Of a DNA stretch of 64,000 bases, positions 1 through 12,699 are shown piece by piece; positions within the stretch are counted from its first letter, which is position 1, and every line of letters starts with the position of its first letter. The notes below the pieces were generated by a model. The model did not search any database. It was not told the DNA's origin and saw nothing but the letters and a program-made list of their open reading frames with translations. The stretch comes from Plantago major (Eukaryota > Streptophyta > Magnoliopsida > Lamiales > Plantaginaceae), in assembly GCA_026545765.1 (NCBI GenBank), contig JAIFAC010000119.1:62001-126000 (forward strand), read 5' to 3'. A program made the translations under genes and the position numbers.

Positions 1-542
1 CTACGTTAATCATTTCTAATGTGCTTTAATGAGTCGCTTTTAATTTTTTTCAATACTGAAAAATGAATTTTTGAATTTCAAAACTAGGGGTTGCATTAGT
101 AGATAAATAAATTTTATTTTTTCTTTAAATTTTTAATTAAAAGTAAAGACCCAAATACTAATCGATTGAGCCCAATTCTAGGCACTCCGGAGTTTTGATA
201 AATGAAATTTCGAAAACAAAATTGCATCTTATTAAGAATGAATAGCATTCTCATTACTACCATCAATCTCTTTTTAATTTCCAGACACGGTATTTCTTTA
301 TAGAAAAGTTCAAAGATGAAAACAAAAGGAGTACAATTCATGTTATACAACAAAACTCTTTTTCAGTTTACTATGACACACAGAAAAATTCTAACCTGCA
401 AGATGTAAATACATATATATTGTATATTAATAGTGTATAAAAAGCTAAATATATTCATTAACAAAATCAAAGTGATACAAAGTAGCAGCACGACCAGTAG
501 CAAAATAAACTGAACAGCAAAAGCCATAAACTCAAAAAAAAT
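1..542. other. AT-rich flank, nothing recognised
   Basis: AT-rich sequence without a convincing gene, RNA gene or repeat. The only open frame here, about 80 codons on the minus strand at 114-353, has no recognisable motif and ordinary AT-rich composition, so it is not called. Confidence 0.5.
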
Positions 543-725
543 CTAAACCAAATATAAACCAGCAGTGGCACAGTAACTATGGCATAGAATTTCACCCAGA
601 GTAAATGCAAAACCAAGAGAGCCAAAGCCAATAGCATAAGTAGCAAAATTGTGGCAAAGACAATGGGCTAAGTGGTTTGTTTCACGCCGAATATGTCGCA
701 CTTGAAAGCCAAGTCGTTGCCACAA
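543..725 (-). pseudogene. RNase H-like domain remnant (LINE or host RNase H-like)
   Basis: A 60-codon minus-strand frame contains VRHIRRETNHLAHCLC. This matches the C-terminal pattern of plant RNase H-like (RVT_3) domains: a strand ending in HV/HI, then R-E-x-N-x-x-A-H/D-x-L-A. Such domains end plant LINE ORF2 proteins and also occur as stand-alone host remnants. The upstream minus-strand sequence to about 1000 still shows weak RNase H-like stretches but no continuous frame. The piece is too short for a function and is probably a dead fragment of a non-LTR retrotransposon. The family call rests on one motif. Confidence 0.4.
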
Positions 726-1803
726 ACAAATGTCGTAGTTTTAATTTATTCTTGATCGATAATAAACTTGACTCTATGTCTACACCATGCTTCTGACTTC
801 TCCATTACGGTTTCTAGCAACGGTGCAAACTGAATTCGTTAGGATCAAATTGTGGGTTTGCATGAACATTCTTCGAGTCCATGTGCATGCTAATGGATGC
901 ATTGAATATCTTTTCGAATAGCTTCTTGCTGTTGCATTAATATTATGATTGTTAGACCAATTCGAATTAATTCATAGTCTGCTATAATGGATGTTTAAGT
1001 GACAAAAAATTGAATGCTTAGATATGATGAACTAACTAGAAAAAGAAATGGTCCAAATATTGATCCATTGCTAAGAAGAACAACAACCGGAGCTTGACTT
1101 CAAATCGGATAAACAAAAATCCGGCTAGCCGTCATATCTTCAATGGAGTTGTTGACAGATCTACGTATCCTCGGGGGAGCATGACCTTAACCATTGCACG
1201 TTGCTCCATTGCTACTGCCGAACTACTGAAAATAATCGTGAATGCCAATACGATTTATATGAGAATATTTGCAATCCATTTTGGTAGTTTAGGGCTAGCA
1301 AATCGTTTCTCTTTGTTGTAATATCGTGTGTGTTGATTTTTTCCTATTTTAGTATCGTATTTTTGTGGCATGATTTTATTTATAAAGTTTCGGAATAGTT
1401 GATTGAAACTACTTGCAAATTACCAAGAATAGTGAATGAAGACTTCTGAATTTTGATGTCTAAAATCTCAAATCCCCTATATTGCCTTCTATATAATTGT
1501 TTGTAATTATTTAATATCAAATAATTTAAGAAAATTATAAAATCATTCTTGGCTTGAGTCCTATAGGTAGATTTGTGAATAGATAAATTGTTCTTAAATC
1601 AAGCCTAATATCTTTTGTTTGCATGTAAATAATTCGAAGATCTATAAGAAAATGTATTATGAAAATCATTCGACAATCTTTTTGGTAAATTGTATCAAAA
1701 ATATTTCGGAAAGTTCCATATATAAATTGATAGGAGGCAAAAAAGCGGTATTGATGTATGGAGTATGTACGAACATGCGAAATTTTTTTGAGGTATTGTT
1801 TTA
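726..1803. other. Spacer, nothing firm
   Basis: AT-rich spacer. The first ~275 bp may be more of the decayed RNase H-like remnant. A 75-codon plus-strand frame at 1094-1321 and a 61-codon one at 1619-1804 have no family signature and are not called. Confidence 0.4.
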
Positions 1804-1928
1804 GGCTCTGCCCTCTTCATCTGAAAATTCATTAATTTCAGTTCAGTTGAGAAGCTTAGTTAAATTTTATACTACACTTCAGTCCAGTCAGTTTCATTCA
1901 ATTCAGTTCAGACGAACAGAACAGAGCC
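1804..1928. mobile_element. 125-bp MITE with TTA target duplication (copy 1)
   Basis: The sequence starts GGCTCTG and ends CAGAGCC. The inverted match continues inward for about 22 bp with a few mismatches (left arm GGCTCTGCCCTCTTCATCTG, right arm as its complement GGCTCTGTTCTGTTCGTCTG). The trinucleotide TTA flanks both ends (1801-1803 and 1929-1931). Short length, terminal inverted repeats and a 3-bp TTA duplication are the marks of a Tourist-type (PIF/Harbinger-mobilised) MITE. A second, more diverged copy lies at about 31365-31521 in the opposite internal orientation. It has no coding capacity. Confidence 0.75.
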
Positions 1929-1931
1929 TTA

Positions 1932-2408
1932 GTTTCTTATACATATTAGTATTAAGTCTATTTATTCGGTCCTTCCTAAATATTCTCAATACTAAATTTG
2001 AGTTGATCAATTTAACTTGGCTAAGCGAGATAAATCAACTGTGTCATTTCTAAATCTTAACCTAAATTGGAAGATTCGTTATGGACTATTTCAAAATTCA
2101 AATTAATCGATGATAGTTTCGAATATACCAATTGCAGTCCCCCTACAATTAATAAAACAATATACTTTGAGCCACGTACAGTTAGGTAATATATGTAAGA
2201 GTGTTTTTTACATTTTGTAAATTCTAGATATAGATAATTAACATGGTCTCTAGCGAGACGGTCTCTAGTGAGACGGTCTCTAGATAACTTATCTAGAAAC
2301 GGTATTATGTTTTTAAGATATTCACCGTCTATGTCAATCAAAACGTCTATGTTATTACCCAAATATATTTCATTGTATATACCAAAATATACCAATATTT
2401 AAAACATG
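1932..2408. other. Spacer left of element A
   Basis: AT-rich spacer. A 112-codon minus-strand frame at 2057-2395 crosses the small tandem repeat at 2245-2287, which makes its repeated D-R-L-x-R-D peptide. No family is recognised and it is probably not a gene. Confidence 0.4.
2245..2287. repeat. 15-bp tandem repeat, three units
   Basis: Unit GGTCTCTAGYGAGAC is present about 2.9 times (2245-2259, 2260-2274, 2275-2287). Each unit is a near-palindrome: GGTCTC at one end, GAGAC at the other. The array can therefore fold several ways or bind a dimeric factor. It is too short to assign a role. Confidence 0.8.
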
Positions 2409-3931
2409 GATCTGATACTTAGATTCAGAGCGCGGAAGACTTAAGATAGATAAGTGCAGAAACAGTTAAAGTGTGTGTGTGTTGCTGAAATGTAAGTACA
2501 GAAAAGTAAATAACACAGCAAGTATAGTGGTATTTCGAGGTATGAATCCTCCAACTAATCCACTTCGGTCTTCCAAATACCTAAAATTCACTAGAATAGA
2601 TAATTCAGGTCACCTTACAAAAATCCTATTCTAAGATTCCTTAAACAAATGGTTCCCAACCAAATGTTCCCCCTGAGTTGTTCCCCATTTACCAAGTACT
2701 TCAGACTCGTAAACCTTTTGAGCTATTCCCTAGCTTCCCAAGCTAAGTACTTCCCGTGCTCAATAACCTTGAATTATTCCTTAGTTTCTCAAACTAAGTA
2801 CTTCAGCATCTACGCCAAAGGATGGTGTCGGTTTTGGTTCGAGTTGTCGATGAGCTTCTTTAATAACTTTTCGCTTAATCGATAGCTCGTGAATCAAGTA
2901 TACTTAATACACTTTTCAATGTATGGTATCTTGTTCTTTTATCGACCCAAGTCTTATATAAATGTTCTAGAGAATGAATCTTTATATTTGATCTTTCAAT
3001 TCAACTCTTTCACGTATAGTCAGGTTTGTTTAGGATCGTGACACTTAGAACTTCAAAGGTTACTCAAGATCAAGAGCTTTGGTCGCAATGTAAAGCTTTT
3101 GAGAGTAAGTAGTTCGCTTTGAGAGAGTAAGGTGTTCAAATGTGTTTCAGGAGTTCAAGGTGTATTCTCAAGCGCCTAAGTGTTGATATTTATAAATGAA
3201 TTTGAGTGCCGCTTCAATAGTATCCGTTAGCTCAAATCAAATTCAAACTATTGATATCGCAGTAGTAATCAGAGGTGTTTGTCTTCTTCTTCGGTTACCA
3301 TTGCTTTTGTTCGACATCTTTGTCCATGCACTTAATGCATCAGACTATACTTTTGTCTCAGAGTGCCAACGGAACTATGCTTTGTATCGTAGACAACCTT
3401 GATCGATTTCTCTAATTCTTTGACGTTTTATCTTTAACTTCAGATACCACTTTTATTGAAACAACTTTGTTTGCAATATATATATTTCTTTTCGTAAATG
3501 TGGTTAAAGCTCAAGGTATCCGAGAATAGATATCTCATGGACACTTTTCTTGCTTTCGATAGACCTTTTATTTCTCGATATCTCTTGTGACGCTTTGTTT
3601 AAAACTATTCGTGTCTTCAAGATATCCGCCAAGGTATCTCAGAAACTGCTTCAAGAATCTTGTGCGCTTTCTTCAAATCTTCAATGTTATCAACTTGTTC
3701 TGCTTGGATGTCTTCTTCTTGGTCTTCTCTTCATAAAATAAAAATTACATTTTGAGACCTATCATCCTATACAAGATTAGCTAGACTATCATACTTAGTG
3801 GTTTCTTCTTTTACAATGTTCAAGTGAACCAAGAGTACTAATCACTTTTCTGAAACTAAGATATGTCATCATGTTGCTGATCAAAATCTAAACAGATATT
3901 TCTAACAAAATATCTAACAAATTTCCTAACA
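2409..3931 (-). repeat. Element A 3' LTR (left copy)
   Basis: Colinear with 15060-16556 over its whole length, with the same TATA-box region, the same run of ~50-bp palindrome units (about 2640-2815) and the same inner end ...CCTAACA. It is followed directly by the polypurine tract. The outer boundary at 2409 is where similarity to the other LTR begins and is approximate. Confidence 0.8.
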
Positions 3932-3945
3932 AATTTCCCCCTTTT
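3932..3945 (-). other. Element A polypurine tract
   Basis: On the minus strand this reads as a run of A, then G, then AAATT just before the 3' LTR start TGTTAGG. That is the expected place and composition for the plus-strand primer of reverse transcription. The equivalent site in element B (40238-40252) is nearly identical. Confidence 0.65.
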
Positions 3946-6900
3946 TGATCAGTCAACGATGACTATCTGACCTATTACAACTGACGAGTGAACAATCCAA
4001 CACTTAATCATTTCTTAATTCATTCAATTAAGTGCAGAAAGTAAACATCAACCAAATCACAAGGTGTGATCTTTGCTGACAAGTTATCTTTTATAGAATA
4101 CTATCTGAGAGTAAGTTCTTCAGATAAGTTACAAAGAATGATTACAGATAACTTCAATACATAAAACAAGTTTAGCTCAGTCAGCAAAAATACAACAAAA
4201 ACTACATAGTAAATTAGGACAACAGGAGTAACCAAGCTCCAAGTAAACATCCCAATAGACTAGTCTTCAAGTCTTCAACTCTTCAAGTCTTCAACAGTAG
4301 TTCTATGGATCACCGCAAATTTCCTATCTCCAAACCTTTTGATGTCATCGTAATAATCATAGAGAAGTGTTCGACGAGCATCTCAAAGTTGTCTCCGCAA
4401 ATCCACGCACCTCTTTGTAGGTTTTGGTAGGATTTTCTCGACAAAATGTTTGACCCACGTATACTTTCCCCACTTCCGTGCATGCTCTAACTCGACATCC
4501 GAAAGCTTGAAATATTCAGAGATAATCCTCGATATCCGATGTCACCCTTGTATTGATCTTCGCTAGATAGAACGACCATGTGGTTCCACAATGAAGTCTT
4601 GCTCTTGTCGCCTCGTGATATTCGTAATTCGCACATCATCCTGCTTTCCATATGGACATTCATCGAGAGGTCCTTTCTCATGGCTTCAGCCTTCGACAAC
4701 TTCAAAATCCAACCAGCTTTAATGTGATCGTGTTAATCAAGGTCATTTATCTTTTCTCCATGCCATAAATTGTTTATGGATTGGTTATGGAAATCTTGAA
4801 TTTACCAGTAGATGCTTAAGTTCCAGAATCCAATAGCCATTTTTCTGATTGATGCACCTGTAGACAGAGGAATCATTGTCATTCTTCACATACTCTATTT
4901 CGCTTCTTCCGCCCGAGTGGAAGTCGATTTTTCTTTGCTCACTCACCGCTCTTCTCCGCCTTGAATTCTCTTTGGGTTGTTGCTTGAAGAACCACCGATA
5001 GACTTGGTATTTCCAGAGGGTGTTTTAGCCGCTAGGGCTTTGGCAAATGGCTCCGCCAGCTTTCAATTTTCCTTTTTCCGTGAAGAGGAGCTTCATCTTC
5101 ATCAGCTTTTCATCATCATCAAGATTAAATCTTGTGAGAGTTTTACGCCTTCTTCATCGCCTGTGGACTTGATTCGCCTTCTTCTTTTCTTCGTAAGATT
5201 CATCAATCCTTTAACTCGCCTTCTCCTCGAGCCTTCGTACTCGAGGTTTTTGTGCCACGGCCCTTGTTATCATTGTAGTTCTTTCAAGAGGTTTCGGGAA
5301 GCAGCCTACTATTTGCAAAGCTGGCTTGAGGAGGGTTCATTGATTCGAGTGGTGGGGAAGTTTTCATGTTTCTTCTTCCTCTCGAGCCGCACTACCTGCA
5401 TTTCTTCTTGTTTTCTTCTCCTTCTTCCCATTCCCCGACTTTGAGGTCCAGATTTGTACACTCTTTCCCTTAGTCATCATTGTCGACTCACCATAAACGA
5501 ATCTAGAGAGAGTTAAAATGCCCTTGCAAATAATTGCAGAAAGTGACCAACTTCAAGTTCGGCTGAGCTCTCGATTTTGCTTGATAAGTCCATCGTCCTT
5601 ATCGCTGAGCTCGCCAATGGGCCTAGGATGGCATCTGCTTCAAAGAAGGTAACTTGCCTCTTGGAAAGCTTTTTCACTAAAGACGATCATCGCCCATTCC
5701 TGCATCTTTCCGAGCAATGACTATGCTAGTTGTTCTCTCGAAAGGACGAGCTCAAGAACTTTTTCATTTCGTAGGGACGAGGCAATTACTTCCTTGTTCG
5801 TGAAGACATCTCCTTTTCGTATGTTCCAAAGATTGCATCTCTGCTCATGTATTCATGGAGTGGACATTCGCGCTTGTGAAAGTTTTAGGAGCAATCGCCT
5901 TTTCAAATGTGAAACAAATAGATATTCATTGCGATGCTTCGCCAAAGTCTTGTCTTCTTCATCATCCGAGTAATCACCAAAGGATTTTCATCCTCTCGAC
6001 ATTCTCATCGATTGTGTCGAGTCCAAAGAACCATCTCGTAGATTGGTTTCTTCCTTTGGGAGGAGGATGGTACTTCTTTTGAAGATGATGCAACTTAGCA
6101 TCATGCTTAATTTCGTATACTTCTTCAAGATCGAGTTCTTTGGTGATGGTATTTACAAAGATCCTCGTAGCTCTTTAACCTCGTAGTAAGCAATCATCTC
6201 ATGGATATTGATCTTGTAGTCGGTCAAGCTTGTCTCTCGATTTAGCTATCCGTCTTCCATTGAAGATGGAGTTGTTCTTCTTCCAACAGCTTGTCCGAGT
6301 TGAAAGGCCTGATCGAGTATTCAACAATTTCGAGCGATTTCCTCGTAATCCTCAACTACTTGTTCAAGATTAACCTTTTGTCGAAGATGGACGAGTCGAT
6401 TTTGAGGAGATGGAGACGAGATTTCGGCTTTCCTCTCAGCTTGCTTTTCAAAGCTGAGGCATGATTTCTTTGTGAAATTCTCCGTCCCCGTGCAGGACAT
6501 CATCATCATCCTTTCTCGTCTGCGGTCATCCTTTTCGTGATGGTCATGGAGGTTCATCAAGTCGTTGCTTATCTCTTCCTCCTCATCATCTTCGTATACA
6601 AGATTAATCACTTCAGAATAGTGATATTCGCCCATTAACCTCTTCTTGTTCAAGGTATAAATTGCGTAGTCTGGGCAGAATCGGCTTCAATGCCATCTCG
6701 TAATCTTGTCCACCATCCGCCTGCTCAAAGGCTTGTATCAAATCAGGCGCCACTTCTCCGAGAAATCCTTATGCAATAGAGTCGCAATCGTAATCGCTCA
6801 GTAGGAACATCGCATGGATATACGCTCCAAGTCAAGAGCTCGTGCTCATCCGTTGGTTGATCTGTGATTCTCAATATTTCGTAGAGATCGAGCACCTTAA

Positions 6901-9900
6901 CCTTTGCCATTTCTCAAGCATCAATATGCTTTCAGTGGTTGAGCTTTGAAGAAGGGTAGTCCCTTTTCTCATCATCGGGAGCCCGCTTGCACTCGCTTTG
7001 AGCTCGAAAGAAAGAGTTTTGAGTGAGCTTCAAAACTTTTATAGATATCCGAGTAGAAGGGTAGTTTAGTTTCTAAGTTACCGAGTAAGTACTTGTGCTC
7101 AGAGATTTGTGCTATCGAGACAATTGGTGTCTCAGATATCTTGTCAGGAGGTGGAGACTTGAAGTCCGTCCTCATCAACCTTTCTTTCTTGAACTCGAGA
7201 ATTAAAATTATCACAATACTTAGGAAATTTTATCAAGAAAACTTTAAGTGACAAATCGTATCCGAGAGGTCAATTACCTCCATGGAGGCTCAGATATTGT
7301 CTCGTGAGACTTGTGCGCTTCAAATCTTTTCAGATGAAGGTCTTGATGCCTCATCAATTTCCATAGGTGCAGGGGATGTCGCAACTCTGTCCCCTTGCAC
7401 TTCTACTTCTGAGTGAGCTTGTGAGTAGAAAGTATTGAGTAATTTAGAAGAAGTTTAAGATAACCCAAGGTGAAGAATGTTTTATCACTGATTTTCATGT
7501 ACCTTCATGCTAGAAGGCTCAAAGATGTGTTCTTCAGAAACCTCATGCCGCCTCTGGTTTGTCTCTGCATTTCATTTTATCTTCCTTTATCTCACTGGAG
7601 CTCATAGAAACATTTACTTTAAATGATTAAGCACATAAACATATGATCGAAAAGTGTTATCTTAAGAATCAATTTATCACGTGTGGCATGTGCTCGATTT
7701 CTTAAGAGGTGAGGTCGAGGAACCTCCTTCCCGCTTCGAGGCAAGCTTTCCAAATTTCCTCTTGTTTTGTGTTTCTAACTCAAATCAGAATAAAGAAATT
7801 TTATATAAGTAACAAGATATACAAGCATAAAATTTTTCACAAGGTAGGAGTTAAACCATTCAAAAATTTACGAGCATTGTCGTCGATTGGTCTCGAACTT
7901 GTGACCCTTTTATACTTTGGTCTTCTTGTTCCAAAGATGCTTCTTTGTTTGAAGTTTTAGCACTTCACACTTTTCTCGAAAGTGTGCAACCTGGCTTGCC
8001 TCCCCGGTTGATCATTCGAGTAGATGTCTCAGCTTGACCCCTCTCATCGAGTCAGAACCCGCTTTGCGTGATTTTCTTCAAAGATATCGCATTGTCGGTA
8101 ATTCAAATGGAGTTCATTTACCATTTCATCAACCACTTGTGGTTGTGGTTGTGGTTGTCCGAAGTAGAAGATCGGTCAAGAGAGTGTTCTTCCAGATTTT
8201 TAGATGTGGCATTTCCATCAAAGATTCGCCAAAGACTAAATTACCACTCATTAGGGCTTTTTGAAGTCAGGCGTAAGAAACGCTCGATGATGTGTTTGCA
8301 CCAACAACCTTTGCTATAGTCATGGTTCAAGAACTCCGAGGTGTAGGTTTTTCTTCGTAATTTTATCACCTACATCAAGCATAAAGAACCTTAGCCCGCT
8401 TTTGATCTTTCTAGGACTCGAGAGATGACTAGTTCATCATCTTCATCGTTAGAGCTCATCAAGATTAGGAACCGATCGTCCATAATTCCCGCGTTTCGCA
8501 GATAGGGCTCGTGTTTTTCACCACTTTTGACAAAGATTTATGAGTTCATCAACAAGGCTTTCGCAATAGTCTTCACATTTCCGAAAGCACTTTCTCTTCC
8601 GAGTCTACTTGTTCAAGAGTTGATAACTCTTTTGCAAGATTGATGAGTTCATCCGCTTTTTATCAATTCATCGCAATGCCCGCAGATATCCGAGAATCGA
8701 CAACCTCAATGGGTGCGCCTTCCGATTTGCGCCAGACTTCTTTCTTGAAGTTCTGCTTCGTCGCAACCTTTCTTCGATACCTTTTACTTTCGCTTCTTAG
8801 AACCTTTCTCGAGACCCAAGAACCTTTTTCATCAAGTTTGTATATTCATATTTGTAGAGTAGGTTACCGTCATTATTTCATTGCCTCTCGAGCTCAATGC
8901 CAAGCTTCTCCAAAGAAGTAGCATATCTTCGCATAATAGCCTATCGTGGCCTTCGCTCACTAGTCCTTTGAGATCTTAGGCTCAAGCCTCAATCTTCTTC
9001 ACAAGCTTCATGAAGGCGCATTTTCCCAGCTTAAAGGGTTTTCCAAATTTTTGTTTTGTTGATTCAAAGAAGAACATCATGATCCATCGTTTTAGCTTAT
9101 CCGTCAAGACCTCCTTGTAGACCATCAAAGCATCTGTGAAGAATGCAAGCCAATACATCCCAAAGAAACCATCGATGTCCGGTTCGATGTCAAGAAGCTT
9201 GAACTCAGCTGGTGTATCCGATTTTTCAAGATCACACACGCCATCGCATAATTGTTTAACACCTTCAAGGAGATCATCATCCTTGGTGTTTATTTCAAAA
9301 TCCTTTCCAAGATTTTGAAACTCGAACAACTTACGTAAAGTTGTTAAGTCCGTATGATTTCCTTCTCGACCGAGGTTTTGATGACACTATTGTATTGCCT
9401 TCGTAAACACGTAAAATTATCTCGAGTTGTTGTAGAATTCCAACACATCGAGTGATGAAATTCCACTGGGCAGCGTATAGAAAACCTCGATTTGTGCCTT
9501 TTCAAGCATGTCAAGAATCACTTCGTCATTGGTTCTCTATCGCAGCCGTGAGGTATTCCTCAACCATGGAACCACCCCAAATAATTCGTGATTTGAAGTC
9601 CAATGATCAGATTAAAATCTCCTACCAAATGGTTGTTCATAATAACCAACTCGTGCTTGCTTTTCAAAGCATCAAAGGAGGATTGAGATTTCGTGTGGAA
9701 GAATTCTTTGGGGCCATCTCTTCATATAGTGTAGGATTTGGATTGGTGTTTGAAAGAGATTTGATTCAAGAATTTTTGCGTAAAAACTTAATCTTGATTT
9801 GCGAGATTGTAGAGGGTTTGCAGAGAATCAAGAGAAGGTTTTGCTAATTTTGTGCAAGTCGAATTTTCGATTAGGCTAAAGTGATTTCTTTTGCCAAAAT

Positions 9901-10300
9901 CCTATATATATAGCAATAGAATCTCAATGCATAAATACATACAAATTGATTTTGTGTACGATCTGTGATTTGCAAGCGTGAGCAAAAGCTAGTTCGACAT
10001 TAAATGCAAAGTGGGCTTTGTCAATTTTTACAAATTCACTATTTATCGTGGAATTAATTTCCACCGTATAGATCAATCGCTAATTTCATCAAGGGTCACC
10101 ATTGTTTTTCAAAGAATGATCACAATCAACAAGTGTAATTGTGCCCATTTAATGAATTTTGGCTATTAGCTATCCGAATCACGCTTTTGTATGACCAAGA
10201 ACACCGCTTGCATCCTAATCTTTATACTTAGGATTTTTTCAAGTTTTTCATCAAGATAGAAATAATGCGAATTTTAAGAGAGTCGATCGCAGATAGTCAG
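3946..10300 (-). pseudogene. Element A extra region after pol (env-like ORF region of Sireviruses)
   Basis: A ~6-kb stretch lies between pol and the 3' LTR. Minus-strand peptide traces at about 4487-4705, 6321-6653, 6972-7214 and 8982-9329 match, in the same order, traces in the extra region of element B. They are hydrophilic, acidic and partly coiled-coil-like. The 8982-9329 piece contains a hydrophobic stretch (GFFGMYWLAFFTDALMV). Sireviruses are known for an additional, sometimes env-like, ORF here. No true envelope motif can be identified. Much broken. Confidence 0.55.
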
Positions 10301-10301
10301 A

Positions 10302-12600
10302 TTATTCTCCTTTGTGTTCCCTGCTTATAGAGTGTTTTATATCCGAATTCCGCCTCGTAGATCTTAAGTCGTTTTTGCTCTTTAGCCTTTTCGACTTCTC
10401 GGATACCCGCTGCATTTCTCTTTCTCTTCTCGATGCCTGCTCCAGATACCTCTTCTCCGGATGCCTGCTCCTGCATTCCCTAACTCTTTCACTCATCAGT
10501 AGTTCCATTAGTCCAAGACTATGTCTTAAGGCTAAGAATCTACTTTCTTGTAGTGGCTTAGTGAAGATATCCGCAAGTCGTCTTCGCATCAATCGAGTAT
10601 CTCTATATCGCTTTTTCAACATGGTCTCCGGCGAAGTGATGTTAACATCAATATGCTTTGTTCGCATGAAATTTAGGATTCGTGTGATCGCAATAGCACT
10701 TGTGTTGTCACAAAAATGGGAGTTTTCTTCATCGAGTCCATAGTTTTAAGTTGTTGTTGTATCCACGTAATTTGTGTTGCACAACAACCAAAGCAATATA
10801 TTCAAATTTCTATGGTAGAAGTTGCAATTGAGTTTTGCTTCTTGCTAAACCACGAGATAAGTCTAGTACCCAGAAACTGACAAGTTCCTGAGGTGCTTTT
10901 CCTATCAAGCAGTGATCTAGCAAAATCAAATATTTCCGAGTACCCAAATTAAACTCAATCCGCTTTCTTTAGGATACCACAATCCTACATCTATCGTATC
11001 TTTTACATACCTTAATATTTTCATAGCAATGTTGTAGTGTGTTTGCATCGGATTTGTCCAAATCTAGCACACACTCCAACCGCATATTGAATATCCTGCC
11101 TACTTGCAAGTTGAGGTAAAGTAGTGAACCTATCAATTTCCTATACTTATGTTCTTCAACACTCTTATCCCGATTCAAGATAGGTCATTTTGGTTCCAAT
11201 GTTCATAGGTATCTTAGCATTCTTTTCGTAAGGCTTAAGATTGAATTTTGTGAGCATATCTTTGCATACTTTGTTCGACTAATGAATATTCCATCATCGA
11301 AGTCTTGACTTGCAATCCTAGAAAATAATTCATTTCTCCCATCATGCTCATCTCAAACTTACTTTTCATGAGATTTGCAAAGTCATTACAAAGTTGCTTG
11401 TCCTTGCAGCTTCTTTAAGGGTTCTGAGTGTAGCAGGCTGTGTTTACAGCTTCAACCCAATAAACTTCACTTATTTCAGTGTCAGCTAGCATTGTCCTTG
11501 CAGCTTCTTTAAGGGTTCTATTTTTCCTTTCTGCAACACCATTTTGTTGAGGTGTTCTTACAGAGGAATGGTGTTGTATACCTTTGCAGGTACAAAACTC
11601 CTTTATGTACTGGTTGACAAACTCAGTACCATGGTCTGTTCTGATTGTAGATACCTTGTCATTTTTCATGACTTCAAGCTTTTTCAGCAAGTTTGGTATC
11701 TCCACCCTGGCATCAAATTTGTGTTTCAGAAATACAACTTAAGTGAATCTGGAGAAGTCATCTACAACAACTGCATTCATATTTCTTTCCCCGCATAACT
11801 AGTTACGATGATTCAAAAGATCCATATGTAGTAGTTGCAAGGTCTAACACTAGAGTGTCTAGTTTTCGACTTGAAAGAGATTTTCGATTGTTTCCATCCG
11901 ACATGCATTACGATACCATCCTTTTGAAAGACGCTTTGGGAAGGCCAACCACTAACTCTTTCTCGCAAGTTTGTTCGTAGTTTGAAGTTCAAGTGACTCA
12001 TTCTTTTGTGCCATAACCAAGGTTTTCCTTGGTGACCAGATTGACTCACCATGAGACATTCTTCATTGGGCGATGCCCAATCGGCAACATAAAGATCGCT
12101 TTTCCGCCGAAAGCAACCAAGACCGGCTCGCTTGATTCATCACAATTAGTTTGCGTGATTTTGCTTTGAATTTTATAGTAAAACCTTTGTCCGCAAACCG
12201 CTCATGCTAAATAGATTATATTTCAAATCCTTAACATGTAATACGCCGTGATTGTTAATGTTCCTAATTTGACATCACCAAATCCTGAGAGGGATTTAAT
12301 TCTCCCAAAGAACTGATATCCGTCCCGTGTTGCAAGCTTTATAATCGACTATATTTGCTTTGTCTCGTTATGTGCTTTCCGCATCCACTATCAAATACCC
12401 ATTGTGCTTTAGTCCAGAAGCATTCGCATATAACGGGAACAGAGATTAGGTTCTCAATTTATTGAACTATCAGACTAAACAATCTTCCAAGAGGAATCCA
12501 TTTTGAATGAATTTCTCGAACATTCTTTTGTCCGATAGAACATAAGGAGGAATTCTAATTGAATGATTATCATTATTAAGAATTATTTTCTTTCGTGTGT
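10302..12600 (-). pseudogene. Element A pol region (RNase H, RT, integrase, protease traces)
   Basis: Minus-strand traces read, from left to right, as RNase H (TKHIDVN, LADIFTKPL, LRHSLGLMEL), a piece of reverse transcriptase, the integrase core (RTDHGTEFVNQYIKEFC, TPQQNGVAERKNRTLKEAAR at 11415-11705), the HxxC-type pre-integrase zone near 11813-12052 and a protease trace near 12390. The integrase D-D-E neighbourhood is the clearest part. The region is broken in many places. Confidence 0.75.
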
Positions 12601-12699
12601 TCCTTGGTGCTCCATTTGGTGCTTTCAGACACCGTTAGGTTTCTCGAGTTTGCTTTTCAAGAACTTAGCTTTCCTCGCTGCATTTCTTCTAGCCGGCAT

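Noticed and set aside
4977-5444. 155-codon plus-strand frame in element A, and others such as 9452-9847 and 14402-14887
   Set aside because: They are antisense to the gag, pol or extra region of a minus-strand element and match the complement of traces in B.
7709-8319. Plus-strand frames 7709-7960 and 8034-8319 as genes
   Set aside because: Two frames overlap in different phases within the extra region of element A and have no family. They are by-products of CG-rich noise there.
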